A stretch of 64,000 nt of DNA from Massospora cicadina (Eukaryota > Entomophthoromycota > Entomophthoromycetes > Entomophthorales > Entomophthoraceae). The notes beneath the pieces are model-generated. The model saw only the letters and a list, made by a program, of their open reading frames with translations, was not told where the DNA came from and did no database searches. The DNA lies in NCBI GenBank assembly GCA_022478985.1, contig JAKSZP010012147.1, positions 39,441 to 103,440 of the forward strand, given 5' to 3'. Made by a program: the position numbers and the translations under genes. This document shows, one piece after another, positions 21,061-33,599 of this stretch (the first letter of the stretch is position 1; every line of letters starts with the position of its first letter).

Positions 21061-22140
21061 ATCTCCAGATATCTACCCAATGTACCACTTCTTGTGTGCA
21101 TCTCAAAATGTGGTCATTGAAAGCAAAAATATCTCGGTATTTTTCAAATAGGGCCATCACCATAACTTTCTGTTCCTACAACAATCTGGTTAGAGCTTCC
21201 TGTGGAATCACTGCCATTAAGTCAATTGGGAATTTTACTGGTAGGCCAAGTTACTCCCACAATCTGAACTCGTGAATATGGTGAACATTATCAAGAGGGT
21301 CCAAGTGTAAATAAGCCACCACTTGGTGCCTTTAAACCGTCATAGCCTCCTTATGCAGGTTTGCTATCAGCACCTTCACTTCCCCATGCCCTGGTAACAA
21401 TAACTTAGGAGCCACATGAGGTTTGAGCCAGTATTGCTGTTAGGGCCCCATAAAACTCCCCATATAAACCTTCTGGGATGTCAATTTCAAGCTCTGTCCC
21501 TAATATGACATGATGCCCAGATGGTATGCTTACAGTGCTTGCAGCTCAGAGCGGAACACCTTTGTACTCATAGATCTGGTTGGGGAGGGCTCTAATCCTC
21601 CGCTTCATCTGCCAATACTGGACAGAAATCACTCCATCACTATATTCCAAATTAATCTAGCTGGAGCGGATTGGGTCCTTTGGGACTCCACTAGAGGTAA
21701 AGTATGATGTGGATCGGTTGTCATAAAATACTATTGGCTTCTTCTGCCATATCAATGTAGCTCCAAATCGTCGCATGAACACAGCACTGATCACATGTTG
21801 TAGTTATTATTTGACAGAAACACTGCTAGAGTGGAAGTCCTAACTGACCCAAATCTCAGAGGTAACGCGCTGTAAGCTCATTCAGACACAGAGCTCTGTG
21901 CCTTAGTAGTCCCATACACTACTCTGTGAATCACATCAGGCTTCAACAGAAGCTTAGCCACGAGCTTAGTGAAGATTATATTAACTGGGGCACCAGTATA
22001 TATAATAGCTCATAATTTTGTGTTCTTAACAAAAAATTCACAGTAGGTATACTCCAAATAAAAGAACCATTGGTGTTTAGTGAACGTCCAAGGGCTTTTT
22101 GTTACCAAGGAAACTGGCTATACCCATACTGACATGAGGA
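21061..22140 (-). pseudogene. Protease and linker region of B
   Basis: The stretch is collinear with 5081-6060 of A: for instance, the plus-strand block CCCTGGTAACAA and the pattern around CATGTGCTTACAGT occur in the same order in both. The reading frames are badly broken and no active-site triplet is visible. It is assigned by comparison with A. Confidence 0.5.
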
Positions 22141-24660
22141 TACTCCTAGGCGCCCTTTTCTACCGGAATGGCTACTTTAACTCCTATTAGGGAGGTGGCA
22201 TCCTTTGAGGGTCCAACATCACTTGTTCTGTTTTGTTCAAGGATTTGCCAAGCATACAGCTTTTTAACATTTCAGTGGAACTCGTAGCCTGAAGGGTGAT
22301 AGTTGCTCTCTTGAATGGGGTCTGAGGTATCGTCTGGAAGTTGTAGATATAATAAGTTTTTGGTTTGGGTACTGGGCCGACATAAAGAGAATCATGGGAA
22401 TCATTAATGTCAATTAAATTTGAATTAGAGGAGGTAGAGCATCTCATCTCTACTCCTCCCAAGCTTTTCCCTGCTCAATCAAAACAGATGGCACTGCATG
22501 GATGTGCTGGTTGCCTAGAAAGTTATCCGCATAATGGCCTTTTTGTCCACACAATAAACAAGCATTAATAGTTGGCTCCCATCTATAGTTTGCACCTGAA
22601 GGGCCAGGTAAAAAGTTAACTGAAGCATTAAAGTTAGGTTGGGAATGGGGCAACTGAGCGTAAGGAGGGTGTAAGGGTCTTCTGACATATTGGGTGAACA
22701 AATATCACCAAACAAATTATAACTGGGTCATTGCTGTCTATTTCTCAATGTGTATGCGGTGGGAGAAGCAGGAGCCTTCCGCTCCACATTGGGAGCACTG
22801 ACCGTGGCAGAGAGATGGCGTAAAGAGTTAACAATTTGAAGAAGCCCCGTATCTTTGTTCAGTATGTGAGTCATAGCATTATGCAGTTCACAATATGGTT
22901 TGATTGCCGCCGTCATGGTTATGCCTATATCCTTGTTGGTTAATGTATCGGCTCCCACTAACACATGAGCTTCATTCATGAATCACTCTGAGAACTCCAC
23001 CAGGGACTCATTATTGTGAAACTGTATGGTCAGAAAGTCAGCCTTGAGCTGCGCCATCTTTGCTGCGCCCCCAAACAGACAGAGCACAGTCTCCTTCACC
23101 TCTTAATATGATACAGAACTACTTTGGAGGTAACAGGTGACCTGGTAGCCACTCTCAACATCGAGAGCGGATAGCAACAGATTCACTTTCTGTCAATCTG
23201 ATGCCCCATTATAGTGAATTTGAACCATTTAAAATACCCATGCATGTTCTCATCACAACTAAAAGGTGTTAAATTCTCAATCCAAACAAAATAACATTGC
23301 TCTGTGCTTTAGGCGCAAGGAATGGCCGTAATAGGTTCAGAACGACCAAGGTGAACATACCCTTGTGAACTAGAATAGGGTCACGTGGAGGGATGCAAAT
23401 CTGCCAACGTGGACTGGGAAGAAGTTGGATTGCGGGGAGGAACTTCTGTAATCCCCAGGGGTAATCACTGGCCAATCTGTAGCATTCCTCTCCAGACTTA
23501 ATGCTGACTGAACCCTTTCCCCCTTACCAGGCTGTTCAGCAAATGTTTGTCAATTATTCGCTCAGCTTTGACCAAATAGCACCAATACTGGCCATCTTGC
23601 ACCCCTGTTGAAGTGCTTTGTACTCATTTCGCAATTCACGGTGGAATTCCTACTTTGAGTCAAGTTTATAATCCATGGCCTGAAGCCATGAGAGGAAATC
23701 CAGTGCCCTACATTCTCACGCTCTGCTATCCAATGCCACATGCTTCAGTTTGCTTTGTCCACTTGATTAACAAGAGCGGCTCAATCCTGCACTATCTCCT
23801 CATTGGCCTGTCGAAGTGTATTCAAGCACACACATATATCAGCATACTCCACCGTCTCAATGAATGGAAGGGTAATGGCTAAGCTCTGAGCTGCCTGACT
23901 GGCACTTTCCAACTGAATAATATGACATAGCAACTGTTTGTACTCCGAAGATGCCAAAAAAGAGCTGGTCATATGGTTGGCTTTCAACTGGTTACTCCAC
24001 TCAGCACAAAGTTGACTAAATTCGATGACCATGGAGTCAGCGTGATCTTTCATCTGTCGTTCTATCAGGGTAACCCAGTCCATAATCTGAGCCACCTCTT
24101 CTTCAACTCCTCGGCCCATTATGCCAGGCTCACCATAAACCACTCAGCTTTACTACCCAACGGTGTGACATCATAAATCCATTCCACCAGGAGGCCATGC
24201 TAATCTAACAGTTACCCTATTATTCAGGGTACTTCATGATTCAAATGTGAAAACAATTCATTCAAGCTATGGAAGACGTCCAACACATGACTGTCCATGT
24301 GCACAAGCGCCCCCTGAATCTCTGAGAAAGAGTCAAAGCAGTCAAGTAAGAGGCGAGTGTCATTCTGTTGTACTAGGACATACCTCATGATGTACCCAAT
24401 CTCAATATTATGTCAGGCCAACGTATGCAGTAGTTGGTGGATTGAAGGCTGAACGTATGCAACCAAGTATTCCTCAGCTCCATGAGTGTTAAGCTGGCAA
24501 GACAGCCCAATGGTAGTATCGTCAAGGTAAGACATATACAACATGTAACGAGATTCTTGGTCACATTTGTTATAAAGTAAACTCAGCGCATGTTCCCCCA
24601 CATCATTTTCATAGAGGAGAAGACCCCGCAGAAGCCATTCCATAATACCCCCTTTTGCTG
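22141..24660 (-). pseudogene. Gag of B
   Basis: The knuckle reads CLLCGQKGHYADNF (about 22525-22566), with Phe at the last Cys position. Upstream are KPYCELHNAMTHILN (22728-22979), a helical, Gln-rich N-terminal part (23781-24143) and another piece (24413-24643). KPYCELHNA also occurs in E as KPYCELYNA, which confirms the family. Broken by several stops and frameshifts. Confidence 0.7.
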
Positions 24661-24921
24661 AGAGGTCAAATTAGGTAACTTGCCCTATTGATCTGACTCT
24701 AACAAGGGACAATCACCAATTGAAATTCTATTTTAGTATCTTCATCCCCTGGTTCTATCACCATGAATAGTGCTAGTTCTTTGTTGGATGCCTCCATTGT
24801 TTCTCCAACGTACCAATTTTCAAATCCAATTAGACTTTGGCGTAAAGAGTGAGGGCTTGCCATGATTCACTAGTGCCGTTTGTGCTACAGTTGACCAGTG
24901 GCCCCATGTAATGAGCACCAT
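24661..24921 (-). other. B leader and primer-binding site
   Basis: The untranslated leader lies between gag and the 5' LTR. On the minus strand TGGTGCTCATTACATGGGG (24920-24902) starts one base after the LTR, the same arrangement as in A. Confidence 0.75.
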
Positions 24922-25389
24922 TGTAACTTTTCAGCAATACAGGTTAATCTGCCATGCTGGTTGCATAGTATTTACCACTGGCCAACGTAATGGATGATAT
25001 GCAGATTGCCAATCCTTAATAAAAACTAATATATATAAGATATGGAGCAATCTCCCCAATTGACACTTTTACTATGATAAAAAAATGCAGAACCTCTCTG
25101 CAGACTACTAAAAAACCTCCCTCTCTCAATCTTCTGCTCTTATCTTATCTCAGTATTCTTTGGTCAATTAGACCCTTCTGCTTAGTAACCTCATATTCAT
25201 TCCATTTTAGTAGTTTTCATCTAACTTGAGGTTTTGGCAGAATTCCATCAATATAATGGACTATCTATACTAAGATAGATTTGCTTCACATTAATATAAT
25301 TTCTGCTCAACCTTGAGGCTCGCCTCAACTCTAATATACAATCCGCCAGAATATATAGCCAAACATTCAGTCATATCAATTTCTTGACA
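24922..25389 (-). repeat. B 5' LTR
   Basis: This is a direct repeat of 17517-17984. It begins TGTAAC and ends TTGACA; the flank ACTGA does not match the left flank of B. Confidence 0.92.
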
Positions 25390-25649
25390 ACTGAAAACAA
25401 GAACAACAAATACTATGCTGCATGTGATACAAATAATAGTTAACACAGGGCAACACTCAAAATTCTGGAGCAACTATATGTAGAATTTAGTTGGCCTGTG
25501 GAGGAAGTCAAGGATCAAACCATGGGTAGCACCAGGGATAAACATGCCAGGACTCAGAGAAAAAAGTGCTACTAGATAGTCTGTTAAATAAAATGATGAA
25601 CTTAGCAAAAAATCAAGGCATCACATTTCTACATTCTATCCTGACAGCA

Positions 25650-26720
25650 GAGATCAGAAAATTTAATGATTTTGGAATGCTAACCAAAATGGGATTACTG
25701 GCGGAAACTGCTAAAAGTTTCAACGCTTTAGTATATTGAGAGCAGCTGGCTGAATTATCCAACCAGCAGCAAAATGATGTGCTCTGACTGTTTGAGAATT
25801 ATTGGAAGATATTTTTCCAAGATGACCATGACTTGGGATATGCAAAGAACATGATCCACAAGGTCAACATGGGGGATTCTTCGCCAATAAGCATGAAACC
25901 TGTTAAAAGGTCTAGAGCTTCTGAAGCTGTGGTCAGCAAAGAAATTGGCAAGATAGCTAGGCATGGGCTCCTCATTCCATCATAAAGTCCATGTGCGAGT
26001 CTGATCCTCATAGTAAAAAAGAAGGACGGATTAAGTAGTGATTGATTTTTGCCAGTTAGCAAAATCACTAAGAAGGATTCTTATTCACTGAGAGGGTCAA
26101 TGACGCGCTTGATTGCCTAGGGAATGACAAATACTTTTCATTAATGGACTTGATTTCAGAATATTGGCAAATTGATTTTCCAAAGGAAGATCAGGACATT
26201 TTGTGCAATCGTTACTGCACGTGGGTTTTAACAGCTAACATGAATGCCACAGGTATTGTGTAACGCGCCGGTCACCTTCCAGAAAGCAATAAAATCTATC
26301 CTTAGTAATCTGAAGCTATCCTTTGTCTTAGTATATTTGGACGATATAAATCTATTCAATAGGAACTTCATGGAACATTTGGAGCACTTAAGAAGTGTTT
26401 AAGTGCTTGGTGATGGCAAACTCGAAAAACAAGCCAAAAAATGACATTTCTTTGTGAAGGAGCTTGATTACTTGGAGTTTATTATCACTCCAGAGAGCTG
26501 CAACCCCAGCAGCAGAAGATTACAGCAAGCAAATGGATGTTGATCCCAAACAGCGCTTGGGATATCCAAGTATTTCTTCAGATAGTTGGCTACTATCGCT
26601 GATTAATAAAATATTGCAAAAATTCGTGGATCTTAAACTCCACTTATTAAAGGATCTGAAAAAAGGATTTTTTGGAACAAAGATTTTAAGAGTTGTTTAA
26701 TGAATTACGCTAATATTTGA
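25650..26720 (+). pseudogene. Reverse transcriptase of H
   Basis: The N-terminal part reads EIGKIARHGLLIPS, a stop, then SPCASLILIVKKKDG (about 25940-26030). The palm keeps the catalytic LVYLDDINLFN (26330-26360), followed by FMEHLEHL. A linker helix with FENYWKIFFQDDHDLG lies before it. Several stops (for example at the position of IPSxSP) show it is inactive. Confidence 0.8.
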
Positions 26721-26749
26721 TGATCAGTCCTGTCTTAAATTACTCAAAT

Positions 26750-27120
26750 TTTGATTGAAAATTAATTATCAAAACTAATGTCTCGTTGATGGTTATAGAA
26801 ATTTGAGTCAAGTGGATGAAGATGGGGAAGAACATTCGGTGGTTCATGTGAGTAGAACGCTAACGCTAGTGGAAAGAAATTATACTGTGATGGAGCATGA
26901 ATGCCTTGTGGTAATATATGCATGCAATCAATTCCAAATGTACATCCATGAAATGCAATCAAAGTGGTGACTGACCACTCATCTTTATGCTGGATCCATA
27001 TCTTGAAGGAACCAGAGGGGCTACTGGCCCATTGGGCTTTAAATTAAAATCCTACAATTTTGAGATATAACACCAGGCCAGAAAAGCGCATCAAAACTCT
27101 GACAGTTTATCAATATTGCC
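26750..27120 (+). pseudogene. RNase H of H
   Basis: Fragments read KEIILxWSMNALWxYMHAINSKCTSM and [20 protein letters not shown] in different frames, matching the tail of the RNase H region and the LQNLxEPEGxLAxWALxL segment in E and B. Frameshifts are dense. Confidence 0.55.
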
Positions 27121-27279
27121 TGCAGTCCATTTTATCTATCTTCAAGTGGCGAACTATTTTAAAGGATGATCAAAAGCAATGTTAGGGATGAACCCCAAGA
27201 AATTCAAGGTGCGTTAAAGAAGTGATGAATAACGCTGAGATAATTAATGGACAATCAATCAAAACGTTTGACATAAAAC

Positions 27280-28350
27280 AATTTTTATTCCCAAAGCCAT
27301 CATAGCAAGTGGAAAAATCCAAGCGACACATAAAGTTGTCAGCCATTGTGGCCTGAGGAAAACCATGGACCTTATCGCCAGTACTACGAAAATTGATCAA
27401 CTATGATGTTGCTGACTCATGACCTGTTGTGTGGAATGGCAAATTTACAAACCTCATAAGAATATAACAGGATAAAAGCTAGTACGCCCTGGATTCGCGT
27501 GGCACACTGTGTTGATAGACGTGATGAGAATCCTGAGTATTAGTACAAAAGGCGCAATATACAGCATAGTGGCTATAGAGAATTTAACTAGATGGGTTGA
27601 AACCAAAGCCTTAAGTAAAATGGATGCTTTGAGCACAGCAAAGTTCATTTAGTTTCAAGTAATTACTGGAACAGATGCTCTAAAATTATCTTGAGAAACA
27701 ATGTAACCAATTTTACCTCCTATGAAATCCTGGGGCTTAAAGAATTGATGGGGATCAGAGGAGTAGTATCAGTTCCATATAGACCAGAAACAAAAGTATT
27801 GGTGGAACAAGTTAAAGGAATGCTAGCCGCAACACTAAGAAAATTGGTCACAGGAAAACTTCCGCTTGAGGAACTTACCTAAGCTTGGCTACCTTTGCTT
27901 ACAACATAAGTCATCATAAAGTGACAGGTAAAAACGCCATTTGAATTAATTTATGGATGAAGGGCTGCTTTAACAACAATTTTGTATTCTGTCATAGAGC
28001 CAGCAGCAGAGATGAATACCAATCAATACCTGAACTGACTGGCCTTTATTATGATCAAACTGCAATTAAAGGCGTTTGATACTACCTTAAAAAGAATCAA
28101 AGTGAAGTCAAAGGATGACAAGAACTTGCCAGCGATACAGAAATACCATGTGGGGGATAGGGTAGCATATTGAAACACCCATGGTTTTGATGAAGAAATA
28201 AGCTGGATAATTAATGGTCAAATCTGTTTGAAGTTATTGCCAAGTGGTGACTGATGCCTACATGATTAAGAACCATGTGGATGGTCATTTAGTGAACTAA
28301 TTCCATACAAAATATTTTCAGGCATTGGGTCTAGGGAAGAAATAAGTGCA
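27280..28350 (+). pseudogene. Integrase of H
   Basis: The open stretch at 27691-27882 reads ILGLKELMGIRGVVSVPYRPE, with the NG of the usual PE-x-NG block replaced (PETKVLVEQ) but the E kept. Upstream pieces carry the W-H core start (about 27480-27600). C-terminal pieces near 28090-28250 (TLKRIKVKSKDDKNLPAIQK) fit the Pol tail. Broken by stops. Confidence 0.65.
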
Positions 28351-28440
28351 ATGTTCCCAAAAACCCAATGAACCTAGAAAAATAGGTCAAGTCCTAGTGT
28401 TTTTCAAGTCCCAGGTGGAGACCGCTGAACCATAAGAGGT

Positions 28441-29820
28441 GGGTTTTTTATAAATAGCCCTCTGAACCACAAGCTGGTTAAATTCAAAAAATTAATTTTC
28501 TGAACAGATTAAAAGAAACTAAAAGATGGACCTCTGAACCTACTTTATGGTTGAGTCCCATTGCAAAAAATAGCATAAGAAAAAATAATATAAGATTAAA
28601 ATAATAAAGATATATATATATATATAAATACAGGATACTAATAAAATAAAATAAAATTTTTGTCATCTTCAAAAAGCATCTGGTGATGTTACTTCATGTT
28701 ATTGTTAGGACCAACTTGGGTTGAAACTGGATCTACTGCGATTTGTCCCAAGGCGCTGAAAGAAGCAAAACAGATCAGTAGAATCAGGATGAGCTAAACT
28801 GGAGTTGCTGGGAGTAGTCCCTAAAGAAATGAAGCCTAGCCTAGGGGAATACATGGAACAAGGAATTGATAAAGCTGCCTGAGGAGATTTTAAACAACGA
28901 GGTGTCATATAACCCTTACCTGGGGGAAAATAGGCTTTCCAGACCTTTTTATCAGCAAGAACACCTGAACTAGGCTGGCACAGCATTTAGTCATGGGAAC
29001 CGCGCTCTGTGGAGGTGGCAGTGAGGAGAATATGAAGTGGAAATGTGCAAAGAAGAAGGACTAAACCAAGCTGCATTGAGAAAAAGTTGGAGATGGACCA
29101 AGAGCACTCCATGTTCAAACTATACTGATGGACTCAGTCTGAATTAAAGCATTGTATGCCCTCATAAAATCTTTATCATTAAATAATCTGGTCAGGCATG
29201 TGAATGTGTTGTGATTTTGCCCACCTTACCCATCTTTATTGATTGTAATTAATCTGCTGGTCCACTAGGGGATTCATCTCACTAGTGGATGTTGGAGTTA
29301 TCAAATGCATATACAATAACTATTATTCAGAAAACTATTCTCAGTGAATATTTATTGATCCACCAGATTATTATCTGCCATAGGATGAGTGTTTCAGCAG
29401 GGATGATCCTAAACATAACTAAGTGGTTAGGGTGTTTATTTTATTATTAGAAACTTACTTGACTTGTAGGAGTCAATTGGGTTTAGTTGCCTATTAAATA
29501 AGAGGTTTATAGGTTACTGGTAAGTAATGGCGCCTGTAATAAAGCAATTTTTGAGATAACTTTTTCTGTATTTCAATCTGCTGTTTAGGGGTAAATGTCT
29601 CATTACCTAAGCAGATTGTTACTAAAATAAGGGTAATTTGTTGGGAGTTGAGTGTAGACGTTGGAACACAATCTTCATTTTAACTCAGAAGAGGTTGTGG
29701 TCAAGTAGGGGAGAGAACCTGATTAATTTAATGAGGATAATCATCATTTTGTGCGATCCTGAAGGGATAATTTATCAGCAACAGCTGCTGTTCCCATTGG
29801 GGCGCCAGCTGAAGAGTTGT
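28441..29820. other. Unassigned AT-rich stretch after H
   Basis: No coding region is supported. It holds a (TA)n run at 28611-28626 and a motif GACCTCTGAACC (28530), which resembles a motif near 37339. It may contain H's 3' LTR, but I could not fix its ends. A minus-strand open frame at 28705-28986 is Pro/Ser-rich and unrecognised. Confidence 0.4.
28611..28626. repeat. (TA)n microsatellite
   Basis: Eight TA units in an A/T-rich setting. Confidence 0.9.
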
Positions 29821-30445
29821 GCGCTGAATTCCCTACAAACTCCCTGGGTTATTTATAATGAAGGAGATCGAATCAGATCAAATTCATATAAAATAATTAT
29901 TAATAGAGTTTTATAATCTAGACTGTTTGCTCTTGTGATTAGAGTTTGAAGAACAAGAAGATCCTTTGTCTATATTATTGTTGATCTCTGCAGACTTTGT
30001 GTGATGAGAAGGAAGAAGAATTTCTAAATTCTACCCTAGGTTAAGTTCTACCATAAGAAATAGGGAAGAAGTCCGTACATTTCCAGAATACCATTCAAGA
30101 TTAGGATAAGCACAAGGTTGGCGTTGGACCTGATAGATATCCTGGCTGAAAAGAGCTCAACATGAGTAGTAGTCTTCATACTAGTACTGCCCATTTATAA
30201 ATATTATCAGCAAGTTGAACAGCGCACATAAAAGAACTTGTTCAGTTGAACAAGGGAGCTGAAGTGTGAATTATTCAGAAAGAGAAACCATTTCCTGAAC
30301 TTTATCAATTGGTGCTCAATTGAGTCGCTACCAGCTCCAAGTTATAACAAATAATCTATTTCTTTTTTTTCCTTTAAACTGGTTTAGTAGGATCAACAAC
30401 ATATTATTTTGAACTATGAAGGTCTTTAGTAAATTTGATTACAAC
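29821..30445 (+). pseudogene. Possible leader and gag start of another retroelement (L)
   Basis: TTGGCGTTGGACCTGATAG (about 30119) resembles the start of an LTR-element leader, and an ATG at 30162 opens SSSLHTSTAHL, then KELVQLNKGAEV and KEKPFPELYQLVLN with three stops. It ends at the 5' LTR of I. The sequence looks like the N-terminal part of a Gag, but no motif settles the family. Confidence 0.35.
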
Positions 30446-31456
30446 TGGGGGTAATTTGAAGGTAATTGTTCACATAACATTATGCAATTATAGATGTTAT
30501 TTGATATAAAACATTTAACATTATTGTATCAGCTAATAAGATGAGAACCTTAAAAATCCCTTCTTATAGTTCATGAACAAGCCTTATTATTTTTATTCCC
30601 TCCAGTAATTTCCTAAAGCTGGAAAAATAGAACTATCTATGAGTACCTGATACTCACAAAGGAAAATATCTCCCGCTGTCAAAAGCTAACAGGTGATAGC
30701 ATAGGTGATAGGGTTAGATAATAGTAATGAGGTACTGATTTTAAAGGTTTAGGGTGCCTTAGACTATATCTGAAATAATGGGTTAAACTCTTCCAGTTGC
30801 TGTACACATAACATGCAAAATCAGATACTTTTTATAAAAAATGAAATGTTACTAAGCATCAATTTAGATAGAGAGGAGTACAGACATGCACCGTCACCAT
30901 GGATAACAACATGGCGAGGAATTAGCAGTTTTATTAAATTATTTTTCACCTCTGTTATAATATTTTCTGAACAGCCATGTGAATAAATCTTCTTATTTTA
31001 TTTAACTAATAATTCTATAGAGGCTTTGAATGATAAGGTCATTATATAAATTCCAATCTACAAAAAACTTATTGAGTAACCTTTATTGGGATTAATTTCT
31101 TACAGAAATGTTACAATAATCAGTTTTGGTAATCATTACCAAATGAAGTTGTTATAGGAAGTATGATCTATTTCTCTCCACCCCACTGAAGGTAAATAGA
31201 ACGCAAATTTATATCAATCAACTAAAGCCTGCGGTTTAGCAATTTAATAACTTTATTTATATTATCTCCTTTTCCCCACTTCAGCGTAAAAAGTTACACC
31301 TATGTTTACTATTAGTATTCTAAGTCTTGTCAAAATCTTTTCCCTATTAGTTTATCATTACTAAGGTGTAAATCCCAAAACTAAGACCTTAGTGTCATTG
31401 ATTCCCAAAAATTCATCAATTAAATATCTATTCCTGAGTTCAGTTAGGTTACCCGA
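30446..31456 (+). repeat. I 5' LTR (1011 bp)
   Basis: This is homologous to 61036-61552, clearest in the last 400 bases (for example CCTGAGTTCAGTTAG in both). It is about 490 bp longer than the second copy; the extra part lies between about 30480 and 30980, where CACATAACAT occurs twice (30471, 30805). Confidence 0.7.
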
Positions 31457-31790
31457 TATCTGGCACCAATAGTATTCCTGGAGTTACAAATCATTCAGAG
31501 AAAAATAGTCACTGGACAGAAAATCTGGTTTTACTAATAATGTAAGCCTAGTAAAGAGAGCCAAGAAGTGAACCCAAGAGCCCTCAGAAACTAAAAACTT
31601 GGAGACAAAGTGTTGCTTTTTGTTACCTTTTATCTATATAAAAAACAAAGATGCATTTACTTGGCTTACGTTGTGTTCTTTAGAATTAATGTCTTGATAC
31701 AGTTTACTCTTTATGTTAGTACATATACCTGTACATTAGAAATTGATGCCTAAGCGACAATTTTAACATTTAGTGCTCACTAAATGAGTC
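31457..31790 (+). other. I primer-binding site and leader
   Basis: TGGCACCAATAG starts at 31461. The following 300 bases match 61556-61835 block by block (AAGCCTA, GAGAGCCAAGAAG, GTTGTGTTCTTTAGA). This primer site differs from the TGGTGCTC type used by A, B, E, F and G. Confidence 0.65.
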
Positions 31791-31799
31791 ATTTTCCGC

Positions 31800-33240
31800 T
31801 ATCCTACACACTAGTATCTAATTATGACCCAACCAGATATGTATTGCCATTATTGGAGTAATGCTTTGAGCTATAAAACAGTCATATCTGAGGCACAGCA
31901 TAGTTCTGTCCATCTTATTCCTTCTCTTAATAATGAATGATATAAACATCCTGGGAGATTTACAAATGTTCTGTTGACTCAGGATTGCTGAGATTTTCAA
32001 GTTGATATAACTAACACTTTTGTTTGTGAGATTTACTCCCTAAAATCTAACAGTTCACTCTCAAGGACTATAAATTATAAGACTAAATATACCTTTTGAC
32101 TTTTAAACAAAAGTTTGATCATGTTTATCATCAACTTTTTGTGGTGAGATTCCACTTTACTAGTATAATAAACCAATCACATAAAGAATTTAAAGTGATT
32201 CTTATTGACATTTGAACTCAAAAGTTAACGCTGATGGTACAGCTAAAGCCTATGGTTTTTACTATGTTCCAAAACTCTGATGATCTTAGGTTTATCGGAA
32301 TTCCAGTGATTGCAGCTAGCAAATTACCTTTTCCACCCACCTTACCACCAGTTTCTGCACCATTGTCGTCCTCTGCTCCAAATATTCAGTCTTCCACACT
32401 AGCTGTAATAGTGGACCAGATATTGCTATATTCTTGCTCTTTGGTCAGATAAACCTGAGATTCAATCAGATATTATGGCCTTTACAGACTTACAAAAATG
32501 GACATCAATTTGCTTTTACCCCAATTAACCTACCCAAGCTTAACAAAAGTGGAAAAGTATATATTTATTGCCTTTCAAAAAATTGGCGTGGTAGTGCTTC
32601 CAAGACCGCTATCCTGCCATTTCTAATGAATTTTTGAATACTGTCAGTCAAGAACTTATAATGCCAAAATTAAAGAAAGCCATTATGACTTACCACAATG
32701 GAAAAAATTTCATTGTTTAAGAGTTTTGCCGGGCATAATGGATGCAACGCATAATACATTGAATCTTAAACTTTTAATTAACAAGGTTACTTCTGTGGTG
32801 GCTTTTGCCAAACGTTTTTATGTGAAGGCTTAAGTGTTATATAAAGCTGAGGAGAAAAAGACCATGACGCCCAAATTGCCCTTAGACACGCTTGTGAGCC
32901 CTACAGAGAGCTTTACTTAGCATTATTTCTAGTTCTTAATGATAGTCATGCCATTATACAAATGATATTTAACTTCACCAAAGAAGTATCACTTTGAAGC
33001 GCCTAACCCCCAGTCAACTAGAGCCTTGCAAAATGGCCAGTAGGCCCCTTTTTTGATCAAAAAACTAAAAATTCTTGGCCCTTACTCATTATATAAAATG
33101 AGAGTCAATTATTTTCAGGTATGCAACTTGAAAGGGCACTATTTAAGCCATTTCCTTGATATTTTTGTTGAATTTCCCACCTATGTGATCATTTCAGATA
33201 CTGACTATGACTCAGGAAAAGACGAGGCAGAATAGAAAAA
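31800..33240 (+). pseudogene. Gag relic of I
   Basis: Open pieces at 32234-32452 (Pro/Ser-rich: FPPTLPPVSAPLSSSAP), 32434-32637 (capsid-like) and 33053-33235 follow one another. The last has FQVCNLKGHYLSHF, a zinc-knuckle pattern with Phe at the first and last Cys positions. An acidic tail (DTDYDSGKDEAE) follows. Inactive. Confidence 0.55.
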
Positions 33241-33599
33241 AATATATACTTCCACCACTATAGTAAAGCCTAACTAGTATCAAAATTTAAAGACCATTTA
33301 CAAGTACAACATTATAAATGAAAACCAGGACGCTCTGCTATTACTATCCTGTGAAGCAATTATATTGGTGTTAGCTGTAAATTCTTGTTTGCCGCTTTCA
33401 AAGCAAGGCTAATTTATATATTATGTTAGAAACGAACCCCTATGTTCAACAATTGGAACAATAAGAGCTTTCAATCACCTCTGGCGGTACCCCTAAACTA
33501 GATAGGGTCCAAGTGGCCATACCTATAAGAGTATTAATGGAATAAAGCCCACAACTTAGCGATGATAGAAATCATATTCTTAGGAAAGCTGATACCCTC

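Larger units (their letters stand above)
17517..25389 (-). mobile_element. Element B: degenerate Ty3/gypsy element of the A family
   Basis: Two 468-bp LTRs (17517-17984, 24922-25389; TGTAA...TTGACA) enclose minus-strand gag, protease, RT, RNase H and integrase in that order from the right. The primer-binding site and polypurine tract match those of A. The flanks CCTTT and ACTGA differ, so no target duplication is visible, unlike the other complete elements here. Stops are frequent in all domains. Confidence 0.9.
25390..28440 (+). mobile_element. H right fragment (RT, RNase H, integrase)
   Basis: This plus-strand Ty3/gypsy pol relic continues H beyond B. RT, RNase H and integrase follow in the standard order. 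The 3' LTR boundary is not clear: coding traces fade near 28350 and a purine-rich stretch follows (CCAGGTGGAGACCG). Confidence 0.7.

Noticed and set aside
28705..28986. 93-residue minus-strand Pro/Ser-rich frame
   Set aside because: No domain, no homologous copy in the window, and an AT-rich relic setting.
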